In this document: positions 19,283 to 28,061 of the stretch, piece after piece
Layout of the letters: the number at the start of each line of letters is the position of its first letter
How positions within the stretch are numbered: position 1 is the first letter of the stretch
NCBI GenBank assembly: GCA_011374975.1
Contig: DRNU01000071.1
Coordinates: 1 to 64,000 of the forward strand
Origin: Gammaproteobacteria bacterium
Lineage (GTDB): Bacteria > Pseudomonadota > Gammaproteobacteria > DSM-19610
Length of the DNA stretch: 64,000 nt
Direction: 5' to 3'
Notes under the pieces: generated by a model
What the model was told of the DNA's origin: nothing
The model's input: only the letters and a program-made list of their open reading frames with translations
Databases searched by the model: none
Made by a program: the position numbers and the translations under genes

Positions 19283-20602
19283 TCAGGCCACGTTGGCGGA
19301 TGATTTTTCGCAGGTGACGCTGCGCCCGGCGGAGAAACAGCAGCGGAAGCTGCTGCCTTTCTCCAGCTCACTCTGGATTTCCAGACGGCCGTCGTGGCGC
19401 AGCAAAACGTGTTTGACGATGGCCAGGCCGAGCCCGGTGCCGCCGCTGGCGCGTGAACGGCCGGTATCGACGCGGTAAAAACGCTCGGTCAGGCGCGGGA
19501 TATGATGCGGCGCAATACCGACCCCGGTGTCTTCCACGATAAACACCGGCTCATCATCGATTTGTTTCCAGCGGATCGTGATACAGCCTTCAGCCGGTGT
19601 ATAGCGCACGGCATTGAACACCAGGTTGGAAAAGGCGCTGTACAGCTCCGCTTCCCGCCCGCGCAGGCACAGGCCGTTATCGACATCCAGTTCGATAACG
19701 TGCGACTGTTCGGCGCCGAGCTCGCGGGCCTGGTCGGCAATGGCATCGATCATGGCCGCCACCGCAACCGGCTCCGAGTCGGCCTGCGGCCGCTCGGATT
19801 CCAGCCGCGACAACAGCATCAGGTCATCGACAATACGGTTCATGCGCGCGGTCTGCGCCTGCATGGTGGCAAGCTGTACGGCAAACTCACCGCCAACCTC
19901 GTCTGCATCCGCCAGCGTTTCCAGGTAGCCGGAGATCACGGTCAGGGGACTGCGCAACTCGTGCGAAACATTGGCGACAAAGTCCTGCCGGGTTCTCTCC
20001 AGCCGCTGCATACGGGTCATATCGCGGGCCAGCAACAGGCGGCGGTCTCCCCAGTAAGGGATAATCCGCAAGCGCAGGCGGATGTCCTCGTCCACGGGCG
20101 ACGGGATTTCGACCGGCGCCTCATACTGTCCCTGTTTGAGATACTCCAGGAAGTCCGGGTGACGCAACAGGTTGCTGATACGCTGGCCGCTGTCACGCGG
20201 GTACTGGAAACCGAGCAAACGCGCCGCGGCGTTGTTCCACCACTCGATTTCATCACTACCGGGGCGCAGTTCCACCGCCGCATCCGGTAGAGCTACCGTG
20301 ATCTTGTGAAAACGTTTCAGCAGGCGGCGCAGGTCGCGCTTGCGCTTGCGGTTACGTTGCTGCAGGCGGTAGATGTGCTCGAATACATCGTCCCAGACGC
20401 CGCCTGCCTCGGGCGGCTGGAAGCTCTTGCCTTCACGCAACCAGCGCACCAGGCGGTTGATATTGTACAGGTGCCATGCGGTATAGAGCACCAGTGCAAT
20501 CAGCAGACCGAGCAGCATATCCCCGGCCAGCGCGCCGATCACAAGCCCGCCGAAAACGGTACCTGTCAGCCGCCAGGTTTCCTTCTGCCAGGGGCTGCTC
20601 AC
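19283..20602 (-). CDS. phoR: Phosphate regulon sensor kinase PhoR
   Basis: A 439-residue membrane histidine kinase. Two hydrophobic segments at about residues 11-45 anchor it; a PAS-like domain follows (around 95-200). The HisKA motif is FVANVSHELRSPLTVISGYLE (His in VSHELR), and the ATPase has FSNLVFNAVRYTP (N box), EDTGVGI (G1) and GGTGLGLAIVKHVLLRH (G2). It phosphorylates PhoB when phosphate is low. The start is GTG, 12 bp after the phoB stop codon, so phoB-phoR form one leftward operon. Confidence 0.94.
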   Translation of the reverse strand: MSSPWQKETWRLTGTVFGGLVIGALAGDMLLGLLIALVLYTAWHLYNINRLVRWLREGKSFQPPEAGGVWDDVFEHIYRLQQRNRKRKRDLRRLLKRFHKITVALPDAAVELRPGSDEIEWWNNAAARLLGFQYPRDSGQRISNLLRHPDFLEYLKQGQYEAPVEIPSPVDEDIRLRLRIIPYWGDRRLLLARDMTRMQRLERTRQDFVANVSHELRSPLTVISGYLETLADADEVGGEFAVQLATMQAQTARMNRIVDDLMLLSRLESERPQADSEPVAVAAMIDAIADQARELGAEQSHVIELDVDNGLCLRGREAELYSAFSNLVFNAVRYTPAEGCITIRWKQIDDEPVFIVEDTGVGIAPHHIPRLTERFYRVDTGRSRASGGTGLGLAIVKHVLLRHDGRLEIQSELEKGSSFRCCFSAGRSVTCEKSSANVA

Positions 20603-20614
20603 AGCTGCACTGCC

Positions 20615-21301
20615 TCAGCTGCGGGTCGAGAAACGGTAACCCGCACCGCGCACGGTCTGGATAAAGCGGTCATAACCCGGCCCGGCCAGGGCTTTCCGCA
20701 GACGTCGGATATGTACATCGACGGTTCGCTCCTCTACAAAAATACCCCGTCCCCACACATGATCCAACAGTTGTTCCCTGCTGTATACCCGGTCAGGATG
20801 GCTCATGAAAAACTGCAACAGCCGAAACTCGGTCGGCGCCAGCTCGAGGGAGCGGCCATCAGACTCCACCCGGTGACCGACCGGGTCCAGCAACAGCCCC
20901 TCATACTCGATAGACTGTTCCTCATCGCCACCCCGGGTACGCCGCAGCACCGCGTTGATGCGGGCGATCAGCTCGCGCGGTGAAAACGGCTTGGTCACGT
21001 AGTCGTCGGCACCCGCCTCAAGACCGTGCACCCGGTCGTTTTCCTCGACCCGGGCGGTAAGCAGTATAATCGGCAACTGCGCCGTGGTCTCCTCGCGGCG
21101 CAGGCGGCGTGCCAGTTCCACCCCGCTCATCCCCGGCAGCATCCAGTCCAGCACCACCAGGTCGGGAGGACTGGCGGCCACGGCCAGCAGCGCCTGCTCG
21201 GCATCACCGGCCTCCTCGCACTGCAAGCCGGCCTTTTGCAGGGCAAACCTGATCATTTCCCGAATTGCCGGCTCGTCTTCAACCACAAGAATCCGCTTCA
21301 T
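20615..21301 (-). CDS. phoB: Phosphate regulon response regulator PhoB
   Basis: A 228-residue OmpR/PhoB-type regulator. The receiver has the acidic pair near the N-terminus ([10 protein letters not shown]), the phospho-acceptor Asp in [12 protein letters not shown], and the Lys of [15 protein letters not shown]. The C-terminal winged helix ends in [14 protein letters not shown] and GAGYRFS. The start is the ATG of [10 protein letters not shown]; a longer frame upstream is not protein-like. It should bind the Pho boxes seen before pstC, pstS and itself. Confidence 0.96.
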   Translation of the reverse strand: MKRILVVEDEPAIREMIRFALQKAGLQCEEAGDAEQALLAVAASPPDLVVLDWMLPGMSGVELARRLRREETTAQLPIILLTARVEENDRVHGLEAGADDYVTKPFSPRELIARINAVLRRTRGGDEEQSIEYEGLLLDPVGHRVESDGRSLELAPTEFRLLQFFMSHPDRVYSREQLLDHVWGRGIFVEERTVDVHIRRLRKALAGPGYDRFIQTVRGAGYRFSTRS

Positions 21302-21368
21302 TGTCACGTCTCGATTATCCGCTTGCAAAGCGGCATGCCATTGAAATGGAACAGTACAACCCAGCAAT

Positions 21369-21386
21369 GTTACAGTCGTATGACAA
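21369..21386 (-). promoter_or_regulatory. Pho box upstream of phoB
   Basis: On the minus strand: TTGTCATACGACTGTAAC, with one perfect TGTCAT half-site and one degenerate (CTGTAA) 11 bp later. It lies 68 bp upstream of the phoB start codon, so phoBR is probably autoregulated, as in other gammaproteobacteria. Confidence 0.8.
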
Positions 21387-21459
21387 ATGAACTGCCTGGA
21401 CATCCGGTCGGTATAGCCTACCATCCCGGTCTGTCAGGCGAAAAGGATGGCACAACAGC

Positions 21460-22239
21460 ATGTGCAGAATAGCCGCATACCTGGGAGAGCCGCTGCAACT
21501 CGGTAAATTCCTGATCGACCCGCCGCACAGCCTGCAGGTACAGAGCTGGGCGCCGCGCGAACTGAAATATGCAAAGCTGAACGCTGACGGCTACGGTTTT
21601 GCCTGGTATGGCGAGGACCAGCAGCCTGCGGTGTACGTCAATCCCGGCCCGATCTGGTCCGATCCCAACCTGCCGCACCTGGCGCGCACCCTGGTCAGCG
21701 ACCTGTGGATCACCAGTGTGCGCAGCGCCACCGCCGGCAACCCGGTAAACCATGCCAATACCCAGCCATTCGCCGACACTGAATTCCTGTTCGACCACAA
21801 CGGGCTGATCGACAACTTCCACCACGCGGTGCTGCCCGGGCTGATAGCCGGGCTCGATGCACGCTACCTGGCCGCGGTTCGCGGCAACACCGAATCCGAG
21901 TACCTGTTCGCGGCACTGCGCCAGCTGCTCGCGGAAGACCCCGAGCTGCCGATGGAGTCCGCGCTGGTGGAGCTCATGCAACGCATCGAGCAGTGGGTCG
22001 ATGGACAGCGCGCCCTGCTGACCATTGTCGTCAGCGACGGCGAACGCCTGTACGCGGTACGCCACGCACTCGGTGACGAGCCACCGACACTGTATTACAC
22101 TGTCGATGACGAGACGTTCCCGAATGCGCAGCTGATCGCATCGGAGCCACTCACGGAATCCGGTTTCTGGCAGGCGGTGCCGGAACACCAGATTCTGATA
22201 CTCGATCCCGAGGAACCGCCGGAACTGTTATCACTGTGA
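21460..22239 (+). CDS. egtC: Class II glutamine amidotransferase, EgtC-like
   Basis: A 259-residue protein starting MCRIAAYLGEPL, so Cys2 is the N-terminal nucleophile after Met removal. Further matches to the EgtC family are NADGYGFAWYG, WITSVRSATAGNPVNHANTQPF and FLFDHNGLIDNF. In ergothioneine synthesis EgtC hydrolyses the gamma-glutamyl group from the sulfoxide intermediate. The stop overlaps the start of the EgtB-like gene by 4 bp (GTGA), confirming a functional pair. Confidence 0.88.
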   Translation: MCRIAAYLGEPLQLGKFLIDPPHSLQVQSWAPRELKYAKLNADGYGFAWYGEDQQPAVYVNPGPIWSDPNLPHLARTLVSDLWITSVRSATAGNPVNHANTQPFADTEFLFDHNGLIDNFHHAVLPGLIAGLDARYLAAVRGNTESEYLFAALRQLLAEDPELPMESALVELMQRIEQWVDGQRALLTIVVSDGERLYAVRHALGDEPPTLYYTVDDETFPNAQLIASEPLTESGFWQAVPEHQILILDPEEPPELLSL

Positions 22240-23390
22240 GCACGGATGCCCTGATTACCGAACTGGGCCGGTCCCAGACCCTGCTGCTGGCGCTGGCGCA
22301 AGATGTCGATGCCAAAGCCTTTCGCGAACAATACCACCCTGACCTCAGCCCGCTGGGCTGGCACCTCGGCCACTGCGTCTTTACCGAATGCCAGTGGCTG
22401 CACGAGAAAGTGCGTGGCGACGACAGCGTCACCGCACCCATCGCCGATTTCTATATCCCGCCGCGCACCCCGAAAGCCGAGCGCGGCAAACTGCTGCCAC
22501 AACAACAGGCGCTGCTGACCTGGGCGCAGGAGCTGCAGGAATTCAACCTGTATTACCTGCACAACCTGCGTCCCGAGGTGCAACAACACCCGTTGTTCGA
22601 GAACGACTACCTGATCCATTTCCTGATCCAGCACAACAGCCAGCATTACGAAACCATGCTGATGATCCTGACCCAGAAGGCACTCGTCGACCACCAGGCC
22701 GACGATGCCTCGCACCCGCCGCTGCAAGCCGCGGCGCCGGCACCCGAGCTGGTCAGCATCGCCGCCGGTCATTACCGTGTCGGGGGTGAAAAGCCCGTCG
22801 CCTATGACAATGAAATACCGCCCCAGCATGCCGAGCTGGGTGCCTTCGACATCTGCAAGAACCCGGTCAGCAATGCCGAATACCTCGCCTTCATCGAAGC
22901 CGGTGGCTACCGGCACGAAGCGCTGTGGGACGAGGCCGGCTGGCTCTGGCGCGGGCAGCACGACATCCGGCACCCGGACCACTGGCGCCAGTCAGCACAG
23001 GGAGACTGGTACGCGGTCAGCCTGCGCGGCAGCTATGAACTGGCACCCGGTGAGCCGGTATCCGGCATCAGTCATTACGAAGCGCGCGCCTTTGCACGCT
23101 GGGCGGACGCACGCCTGCCACACGAGTACCAGTGGGAAGCCGCATGCCGTATCGGCCTGCTGGAACAGACCGGGCGTGTCTGGGAGTGGTGCGACAATAC
23201 CTTTCACGCCTACGAGGGTTTCACACCCTTCCCCTACCCCGAATACTCCCAGCCGTGGCAGGACGGCAGCCACTACACCCTGCGCGGTGGCAGCCTGCAC
23301 ACCCGGCCGGCCATAAAACGCCCGAGCTTCCGCAATTTTTTCGAAGCCGACAAGCGCCATGTATTCGCGGGCCTGCGGCTGGTGTACTAG
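22236..23390 (+). CDS. EgtB-like non-haem iron sulfoxide synthase
   Basis: A 384-residue protein with an N-terminal DinB-like helical bundle and a C-terminal formylglycine-generating-enzyme/sulfatase-modifying fold. The iron-binding histidines are seen as HLGHC near residue 45 and HNSQHYE around residue 134. The C-terminal part has DNEIPPQHAEL, ICKNPVSNAEYLAFIE, the WEWCDN strand and the ending GLRLVY. EgtB joins a sulfur donor (Cys or gamma-Glu-Cys) to trimethylhistidine (hercynine) using oxygen. It starts with GTG overlapping the egtC stop. No EgtD methyltransferase or EgtE lies in the window, so the substrate is inferred from family and from egtC. A SenA-like role in selenoneine synthesis is an alternative. 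Confidence 0.82.
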   Translation: MSTDALITELGRSQTLLLALAQDVDAKAFREQYHPDLSPLGWHLGHCVFTECQWLHEKVRGDDSVTAPIADFYIPPRTPKAERGKLLPQQQALLTWAQELQEFNLYYLHNLRPEVQQHPLFENDYLIHFLIQHNSQHYETMLMILTQKALVDHQADDASHPPLQAAAPAPELVSIAAGHYRVGGEKPVAYDNEIPPQHAELGAFDICKNPVSNAEYLAFIEAGGYRHEALWDEAGWLWRGQHDIRHPDHWRQSAQGDWYAVSLRGSYELAPGEPVSGISHYEARAFARWADARLPHEYQWEAACRIGLLEQTGRVWEWCDNTFHAYEGFTPFPYPEYSQPWQDGSHYTLRGGSLHTRPAIKRPSFRNFFEADKRHVFAGLRLVY

Positions 23391-23549
23391 AAAATCGCCC
23401 CGCCTGGACGATGTTACCGCAAATTGCAGCGCCCGGGACATTCTCGGCACCTTGCCGGTACGGCAAGTCCGGCTTTGGTATGGCCGGCTGGCACAAGCCA
23501 TTGCACGTCGACCAGTTGCTGGTGGTGGTACACCAATAGCCTCATTGTT

Positions 23550-24154
23550 TATGGATCGCTATTTGAACCCGCGCTCGAATTCAGATGGCACACAGGCCCA
23601 GTTTGTTTTTACAGCACCAGCCTATCTAAAAAACCATTCTATAATCCTGAACGCGCTGACTTACCATCGTCAGGTGTATCTGACCCGGGAGCGTGCTCGA
23701 ATCAGTAGCTCAACGCGGTGGGCCGGTATCAAACCACGCTGGCAGAATCCAGACCGCTATGGCTGGACGCGAGGAACACCGCTTTCGATGTATTACGAAG
23801 CCCTGGTCGAAGTACCACTACGCTGGCAAATTACGGGTAATGCTGAAGAGAAAGATATTCTATACGCTCTGGGGATGGGGTTTCAGTTACATACAGAGGT
23901 CACAGTGGATGTAACACAACGTGGCAGCCATCTGGACGTAACGTTTACTCGATTTACAGCCAAAGTCGTTGATACATACGATTTTAATTATTCTGAGCAC
24001 ATCACAGTGCCAAACTCGGATCATAATTCTACCAGCCCTGACGCGGTATGCCCGGGACGAAAACCGGATAATTGTCTACCATACCAATGCGCGTCGTATG
24101 GAACAGGCTAACCTGGCGTCACCCTTGTTAGCTCAAGACCATTTGCCGCTTTGA
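23550..24154 (+). pseudogene. Decayed gene, possibly of the DUF6402 family
   Basis: An open frame beginning at the Met of MDRYLNPRSNSDG encodes a coherent domain (PLSMYYEALVEVPLRWQI, TYDFNYSEHITVPN) down to about base 24050. The sequence then makes sense only in the +1 shifted frame, where DENRIIVYHTNARRMEQA continues naturally. A single-base indel near 24050-24058 therefore breaks the gene. The upstream 160 bp has no clear start, and the end runs 22 bp into the convergent TerB-like gene, so the true C-terminus is probably also lost. The pattern vaguely recalls DUF6402 proteins, some tied to type VI secretion loci, but I am not sure. Base composition is lower in GC than the egt genes, as expected for an acquired, decaying segment. 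Confidence 0.5.
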
Positions 24155-24669
24155 GAGTTTTTCGACCCCAGAATATTACCCGCACTGGTTACCAGCCGGT
24201 TTTGCAGGTCGCTGGCCGGACCGGCAATGCGTGACACACGAGCAATCAACTCAATGGCAGAGTCTGCCTGCTCCTGCGTAAACCTTGACAGGCTGGGCGC
24301 CAGCACTTTCTTCAGGTGATCCCGAACCTCTTCACCCTTGCCGAGCAGGTGGCTGCTTGAAATCAGTAACCCGGAAGCATCGTTGTCTGACAGGTGGAAT
24401 TCCTCGGAAAATATTTTCAGGATCTCCGATTTTTCCTCTGCGCTCATGTCACCATCCGCTTTCGCTACTGCGGTCATTAACAGTGCGGTAGCCTCCAGTG
24501 GGCTGTCCAGTTTATACACCGGGTTGCCATCGTGGAGTTTTTTCCAGCGCCTGCGCCGTTGCCAGAGGAACGGGTTTAGTCCCCCAAGGTCAATCCCCAT
24601 TTCCGCCAGTCGATAAAACAGCCACAAAATCGTTACGATACTGCCGAGTGCGCCAAGGACTATGTGCAT
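24133..24669 (-). CDS. TerB-like (DUF533/tellurite-resistance-type) membrane-anchored protein
   Basis: A 178-residue protein with an N-terminal transmembrane helix (about residues 2-22, LGALGSIVTILWLFYRLAEM), a basic stretch RRRRWKK, then a helical domain. A TerB-like acidic motif AKADGDMSAEEKSEILKIF is present. TerB domains bind metal and occur in stress-response and surface-sensing proteins. The start is the ATG preceded by GGGGGGAAG; the in-frame Met seven codons earlier would lie upstream of that site. It stands alone, convergent with the decayed gene. The function is not known. Confidence 0.72.
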   Translation of the reverse strand: MHIVLGALGSIVTILWLFYRLAEMGIDLGGLNPFLWQRRRRWKKLHDGNPVYKLDSPLEATALLMTAVAKADGDMSAEEKSEILKIFSEEFHLSDNDASGLLISSSHLLGKGEEVRDHLKKVLAPSLSRFTQEQADSAIELIARVSRIAGPASDLQNRLVTSAGNILGSKNSQSGKWS

Positions 24670-24855
24670 TCTTCCCCCCTTTGTGAGCAATCAGTTAAGG
24701 CTGTTTTTCCGGTCATACAGGCAGCCCAAAACAAACATCACCAGATATTCCCCGCTGTTTCCGCTTATAAACCGGGGCAATAGGGGGATATCGGCCATTC
24801 AGACAAAATTTAAACGCAAAATCCCGACCAGCCCGTCAGGCAGGCGTTTCCCCCT

Positions 24856-24906
24856 GTGGGAGCGGCTTTCCAGCCGCGATTATCGCGGCTGGAAAGCCGC
24901 TCCCAC
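24856..24906. repeat. Perfect 24-bp palindrome (REP-like)
   Basis: Arms 24856-24879 and 24883-24906 are exact reverse complements with a 3-base TTA loop; the arm begins GTGGGAGCGGCTTTCCAGCC. This is the wording of the GTGGGAGCGG-type REP sequences known from Pseudomonas and relatives. It lies between two divergently oriented genes, so it is not a terminator for either. It is likely a dispersed repetitive unit, perhaps mobilised by a RAYT transposase elsewhere. Confidence 0.85.
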
Positions 24907-24957
24907 GTCAAGGCTGCATCAGCCCCTTTTTATTCCTGTCTGGTTTACAATCAGCCC

Positions 24958-25485
24958 ATGACTGATTCCGACAAGCGCTACACGGGCCGCATCGGCAAGG
25001 GTATGACGCTTGTCGCGTGGCTGATCGTTCTTGGCCTGCTGACCCTGTATTTCAACAACAGGCTGGACAGCCAGCATAACCCCAACCAGACGGTCTACAG
25101 CCGCATCAATGAAGCCGGCGTGCAGGAAGTGGTCCTGAAACGCAACCGTTTTGGCCACTATGTCACCACCGGCACCGTGAACGGCCGTAGCGTCGAGTTC
25201 ATGCTCGATACCGGCGCCAGCGACGTTGCCATCCCCGCGCAACTGGCACAGGAACTCGGCCTGCAGCGCGGCGCACCGGTGCAGTACCGCACCGCCAACG
25301 GCGTGGTTACCGCCTGGCGCACCACCATCGACAGCGTGTCCATCGGGCCGATGGTGATCCGCAATGTACCGGCCAGCATCAACCCCGGCATGAACGACAT
25401 GGAAATCCTGCTCGGCATGAGCGTGCTGAAACACGTCGAGTTCACCCAGCGTGGCGATACCCTGATCCTGCGACCCAATGAATGA
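24958..25485 (+). CDS. Clan AA retropepsin-like aspartic protease, membrane-anchored
   Basis: A 175-residue protein with an N-terminal helix (about residues 16-34, MTLVAWLIVLGLLTLYF) and a periplasmic retropepsin-like domain. The catalytic triad FMLDTGASDVAI follows GHYVTTGTVNGRSVEF, the usual wording of the TIGR02281 family. Members are probably self-dimerising proteases of unknown substrate. The start is the ATG ending at 24960, well placed for the helix. Its final eight bases overlap the start of the symporter gene, so the two are likely co-translated. Confidence 0.85.
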   Translation: MTDSDKRYTGRIGKGMTLVAWLIVLGLLTLYFNNRLDSQHNPNQTVYSRINEAGVQEVVLKRNRFGHYVTTGTVNGRSVEFMLDTGASDVAIPAQLAQELGLQRGAPVQYRTANGVVTAWRTTIDSVSIGPMVIRNVPASINPGMNDMEILLGMSVLKHVEFTQRGDTLILRPNE

Positions 25486-26839
25486 CTTTATTGCACAGCT
25501 AACGGCGTGGAGCGGCACCGTGGCCGGTGTGCTGTGGGGCAACGGGCTCACGCTGCTGATCCTGCTGGGCATGGGTTTTTACCTCACCATCCGCCTCGGC
25601 CTGATCCAGCTGCGCGGTTTCCGGCATTCGGTCGCGCTGATTTCCGGGCGTTACAACTGCCCGGACCACGAGGGCCAGATCAGCCACTTCCAGGCATTGT
25701 CCACGGCGCTGTCCGCTACTGTCGGCACCGGCAATATCGCCGGTGTCGCGACGGCCATCTCGCTGGGCGGCCCCGGCGCGCTGTTCTGGATGTGGGTTAC
25801 CGCGTTCTTCGGCATGGCCACCAAGTTCACCGAATGCACACTGGCACTGAAATTCCGGCAGGTGGATGAAAACGGCGAAATGTCCGGCGGCCCCATGTAC
25901 ACCCTGCTGCACGGCCTGAAGATGAAACGCACCGCCACGCTGTTCGCCAGCTTTGCGCTGATCGCCTCCTTTGGCATTGGCAACATGGTGCAGGCCAACT
26001 CGGTCGTCGACGGCCTCGGTTACCTGTTCCCCGAAGTGCATGACAACAGCTGGCTGGTGGGCGGGGTGCTGGCCTTCCTGGTCGGACTGGTGATACTGGG
26101 CGGCGTAAATCGTATTGCACGCGTCGCCAGCGCGATCGTACCGGTCATGGCACTGCTCTATATCGGCGCCGCCGTACTGGTACTGATCAACTACGTGGAT
26201 CAGATCCCGGCTGCCTTCTCCACCATCCTCAACCACGCTCTCAACCCCTGGGCGGTGGGCGGCGCCGCCGTTGGCGAGGCGATCCGCTGGGGCGTGGCGC
26301 GCGGCCTGTTCTCCAACGAGGCCGGGCTCGGCTCGTCCCCCATGGCACATGCCGCGGCGCGCACCAACGAACCGGTGCGCGAAGGCCTGGTCGCCATGCT
26401 GGAGCCGTTCATCGACACCCTGGTGATCTGCACCATGACCGGCCTGGTCATCGTGGTCACCGGCGCCTGGACCCTGCAAAACGAGGCACTGGTCGGCGCC
26501 GCACTGACCGCGCACGCCTTCCAGAGCTCTATCGGCGTGGCCGGCGCCAGCGTGGTCGGCATCGGGCTGAGCCTGTTCGCCTTTTCCACCATCATCGCCT
26601 GGTCCTACTACGGCGACCGCTCGGCCAGTTTCCTGTTCGGCGCGCGCGCGGTGCAGCCCTACCGGGTGATTTTCACCTTCCTGGTGATGGTTGGCGCGGC
26701 GGTTCCCCTCAAACTGGTCTGGAACATCGCGGATATCACCAATATCCTGATGGCACTGCCCAACCTGCTGAGCCTGGCCCTGCTGTCAGGACTGGCGCTG
26801 CGCCTCAAAAATGAGTATTTCTCTAAGCCGTTTAAGTAA
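25478..26839 (+). CDS. Alanine/glycine:cation symporter (AgcS family); 3' end replaced by island
   Basis: A 453-residue sodium-coupled amino-acid symporter with about 10-11 helices. The family pattern includes ATVGTGNIAGVATAISLGGPGALFWMW near residue 75 and the NEAGLGSSPMAHAAA stretch around residue 277. It imports alanine or glycine with Na+ (or H+). The final ten residues (NEYFSKPFK, stop) are encoded partly by the integrated element: the junction repeat starts at codon 445. The displaced native tail, NEYFSRPFSNDNSKVKS, survives at 42937-42990. So the island shortened the protein by eight residues while keeping NEYFS-K/R-PF. Confidence 0.92.
   Translation: MNDFIAQLTAWSGTVAGVLWGNGLTLLILLGMGFYLTIRLGLIQLRGFRHSVALISGRYNCPDHEGQISHFQALSTALSATVGTGNIAGVATAISLGGPGALFWMWVTAFFGMATKFTECTLALKFRQVDENGEMSGGPMYTLLHGLKMKRTATLFASFALIASFGIGNMVQANSVVDGLGYLFPEVHDNSWLVGGVLAFLVGLVILGGVNRIARVASAIVPVMALLYIGAAVLVLINYVDQIPAAFSTILNHALNPWAVGGAAVGEAIRWGVARGLFSNEAGLGSSPMAHAAARTNEPVREGLVAMLEPFIDTLVICTMTGLVIVVTGAWTLQNEALVGAALTAHAFQSSIGVAGASVVGIGLSLFAFSTIIAWSYYGDRSASFLFGARAVQPYRVIFTFLVMVGAAVPLKLVWNIADITNILMALPNLLSLALLSGLALRLKNEYFSKPFK
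26810..26820. other. attL core of the island
   Basis: The 11-bp sequence AATGAGTATTT is repeated exactly at 42937-42947. It lies in frame in the last codons of the AgcS gene. Beyond it the two copies differ but still encode FS-K/R-PF, which points to a tyrosine-integrase crossover inside this core and element-borne recoding downstream. Confidence 0.8.
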
Positions 26840-26949
26840 TCGGATTAAAGTTTATCGGGTTACATATTCGAGATGCGATACCGGTAATGTCCCGGACGGT
26901 TACAGATACCCCGGATACCTAATCAGTTCCGCCCGCGCTACCACGGTAA

Positions 26950-26996
26950 CACGTCCATATTTGCCGTTGACGCGTCTATTTTGGACGTGCTACAGT
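26950..26996 (+). promoter_or_regulatory. parA promoter with overlapping inverted repeat
   Basis: A TTGACG -35 at 26967 and a TACAGT -10 at 26991 are 18 bp apart. An inverted repeat, CACGTCCA (26950-26957) and TGGACGTG (26982-26989), has its right arm inside the spacer. This is the geometry of an autoregulated partition promoter. No transcript evidence is available. Confidence 0.6.
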
Positions 26997-27025
26997 CCTG
27001 CATCGACAATCACAGGAGACCGAAA

Positions 27026-28045
27026 ATGCGCACCTACGCTATCTGGAACAACAAGGGCGGCACGGGCAAGACCAGCTTGGCCTTTCAGGTAGTCTGCCGT
27101 TACGCGCAGATAAACCCAAAAGCACGAATCCTTGTCATCGATATGTGTCCGCAGGCCAATCTGTCTGAGTTGATGCTAGGCGGCCTATCGAACAGCGGTT
27201 CAATGCGGCTGCTCGAGCGGCAGGGATTAACACCGCGGTGCAGTATAGGTGGCTACTTCGATGCACGGCTTCCAGCACCGTTCTCCCCGCCGAAAATCGA
27301 CGCCGCGAGCTACATCACAAACCCCAGCGAGTACAACTCTTCAATACCCAAGAGCATTGATCTCATCTGTGGCGATCCATTGCTGGAGTTGCAGGCAATT
27401 GCAATGAATACTCTCGCAAACACCGATCTTCCTGGAGTGAATGCGTGGCTCGGCGTAATCGACTGGCTTAGTGACTTGTTAGCTGTGATGGAGTCCGAGT
27501 ACGACATCGTGTTCATCGATACAAACCCAAGTTTCTCGATGTATACACAGATCGCTCTGTCCTCAGCAAACCGAGTAATACTGCCCGTGATGGCAGATGA
27601 TTCATCCAGGCGAGCGATTCAGAATGCCTTCTCACTGATCTACGGTGTCAAATTGCCGTCCGAGATCTACTCAAAGTATACCTTCGCAACAAAGCTGACC
27701 AGCGTCGAACGCAAGCTACCCAAGATTCATTTAATTCTGAAAAACCGCCTCACGCAGTACATGGGCTCCGCGTCTGCCTATGCGGCAGTACTATCCGGTA
27801 TTGACAGCGATCTGACTGCGCTCATCAAGTCTTATCCCAAACACTTTACTTTCTCAAAAACTGCTAATGGCATTGTTGAGGTTCGGGATTTCGGCACAAC
27901 TGGCGTAGTTGCATTTGCACGTGGCTGTCCGTTCTCGGTAATGCAGACCGGAAAATTACAGATAAGTGGGCATCGAGTACAGGTGAAACCGGAGTATCGA
28001 ATACAAGCCATAGAGGCGATCGACAAAGTTGTATCGAAGTTATAG
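27026..28045 (+). CDS. ParA-family ATPase
   Basis: A 339-residue ParA/MinD-superfamily ATPase. The deviant Walker A NNKGGTGKTS is at residues 8-17, DMCPQANLSE supplies the A' Asp, and Walker B appears as YDIVFIDTNPSF near residue 162. It would drive segregation or positioning of DNA or protein cargo by ATP-dependent DNA binding. The start is the ATG with AGGAG 7 bases upstream; a longer frame exists but starts inside the promoter. No ParB or centromere-like repeat was recognised next to it. The small HTH gene at 30948 is the only candidate partner. It is the leftmost gene of the island. Confidence 0.88.
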   Translation: MRTYAIWNNKGGTGKTSLAFQVVCRYAQINPKARILVIDMCPQANLSELMLGGLSNSGSMRLLERQGLTPRCSIGGYFDARLPAPFSPPKIDAASYITNPSEYNSSIPKSIDLICGDPLLELQAIAMNTLANTDLPGVNAWLGVIDWLSDLLAVMESEYDIVFIDTNPSFSMYTQIALSSANRVILPVMADDSSRRAIQNAFSLIYGVKLPSEIYSKYTFATKLTSVERKLPKIHLILKNRLTQYMGSASAYAAVLSGIDSDLTALIKSYPKHFTFSKTANGIVEVRDFGTTGVVAFARGCPFSVMQTGKLQISGHRVQVKPEYRIQAIEAIDKVVSKL

Positions 28046-28061
28046 CAGTCGTGCTAAAGAA

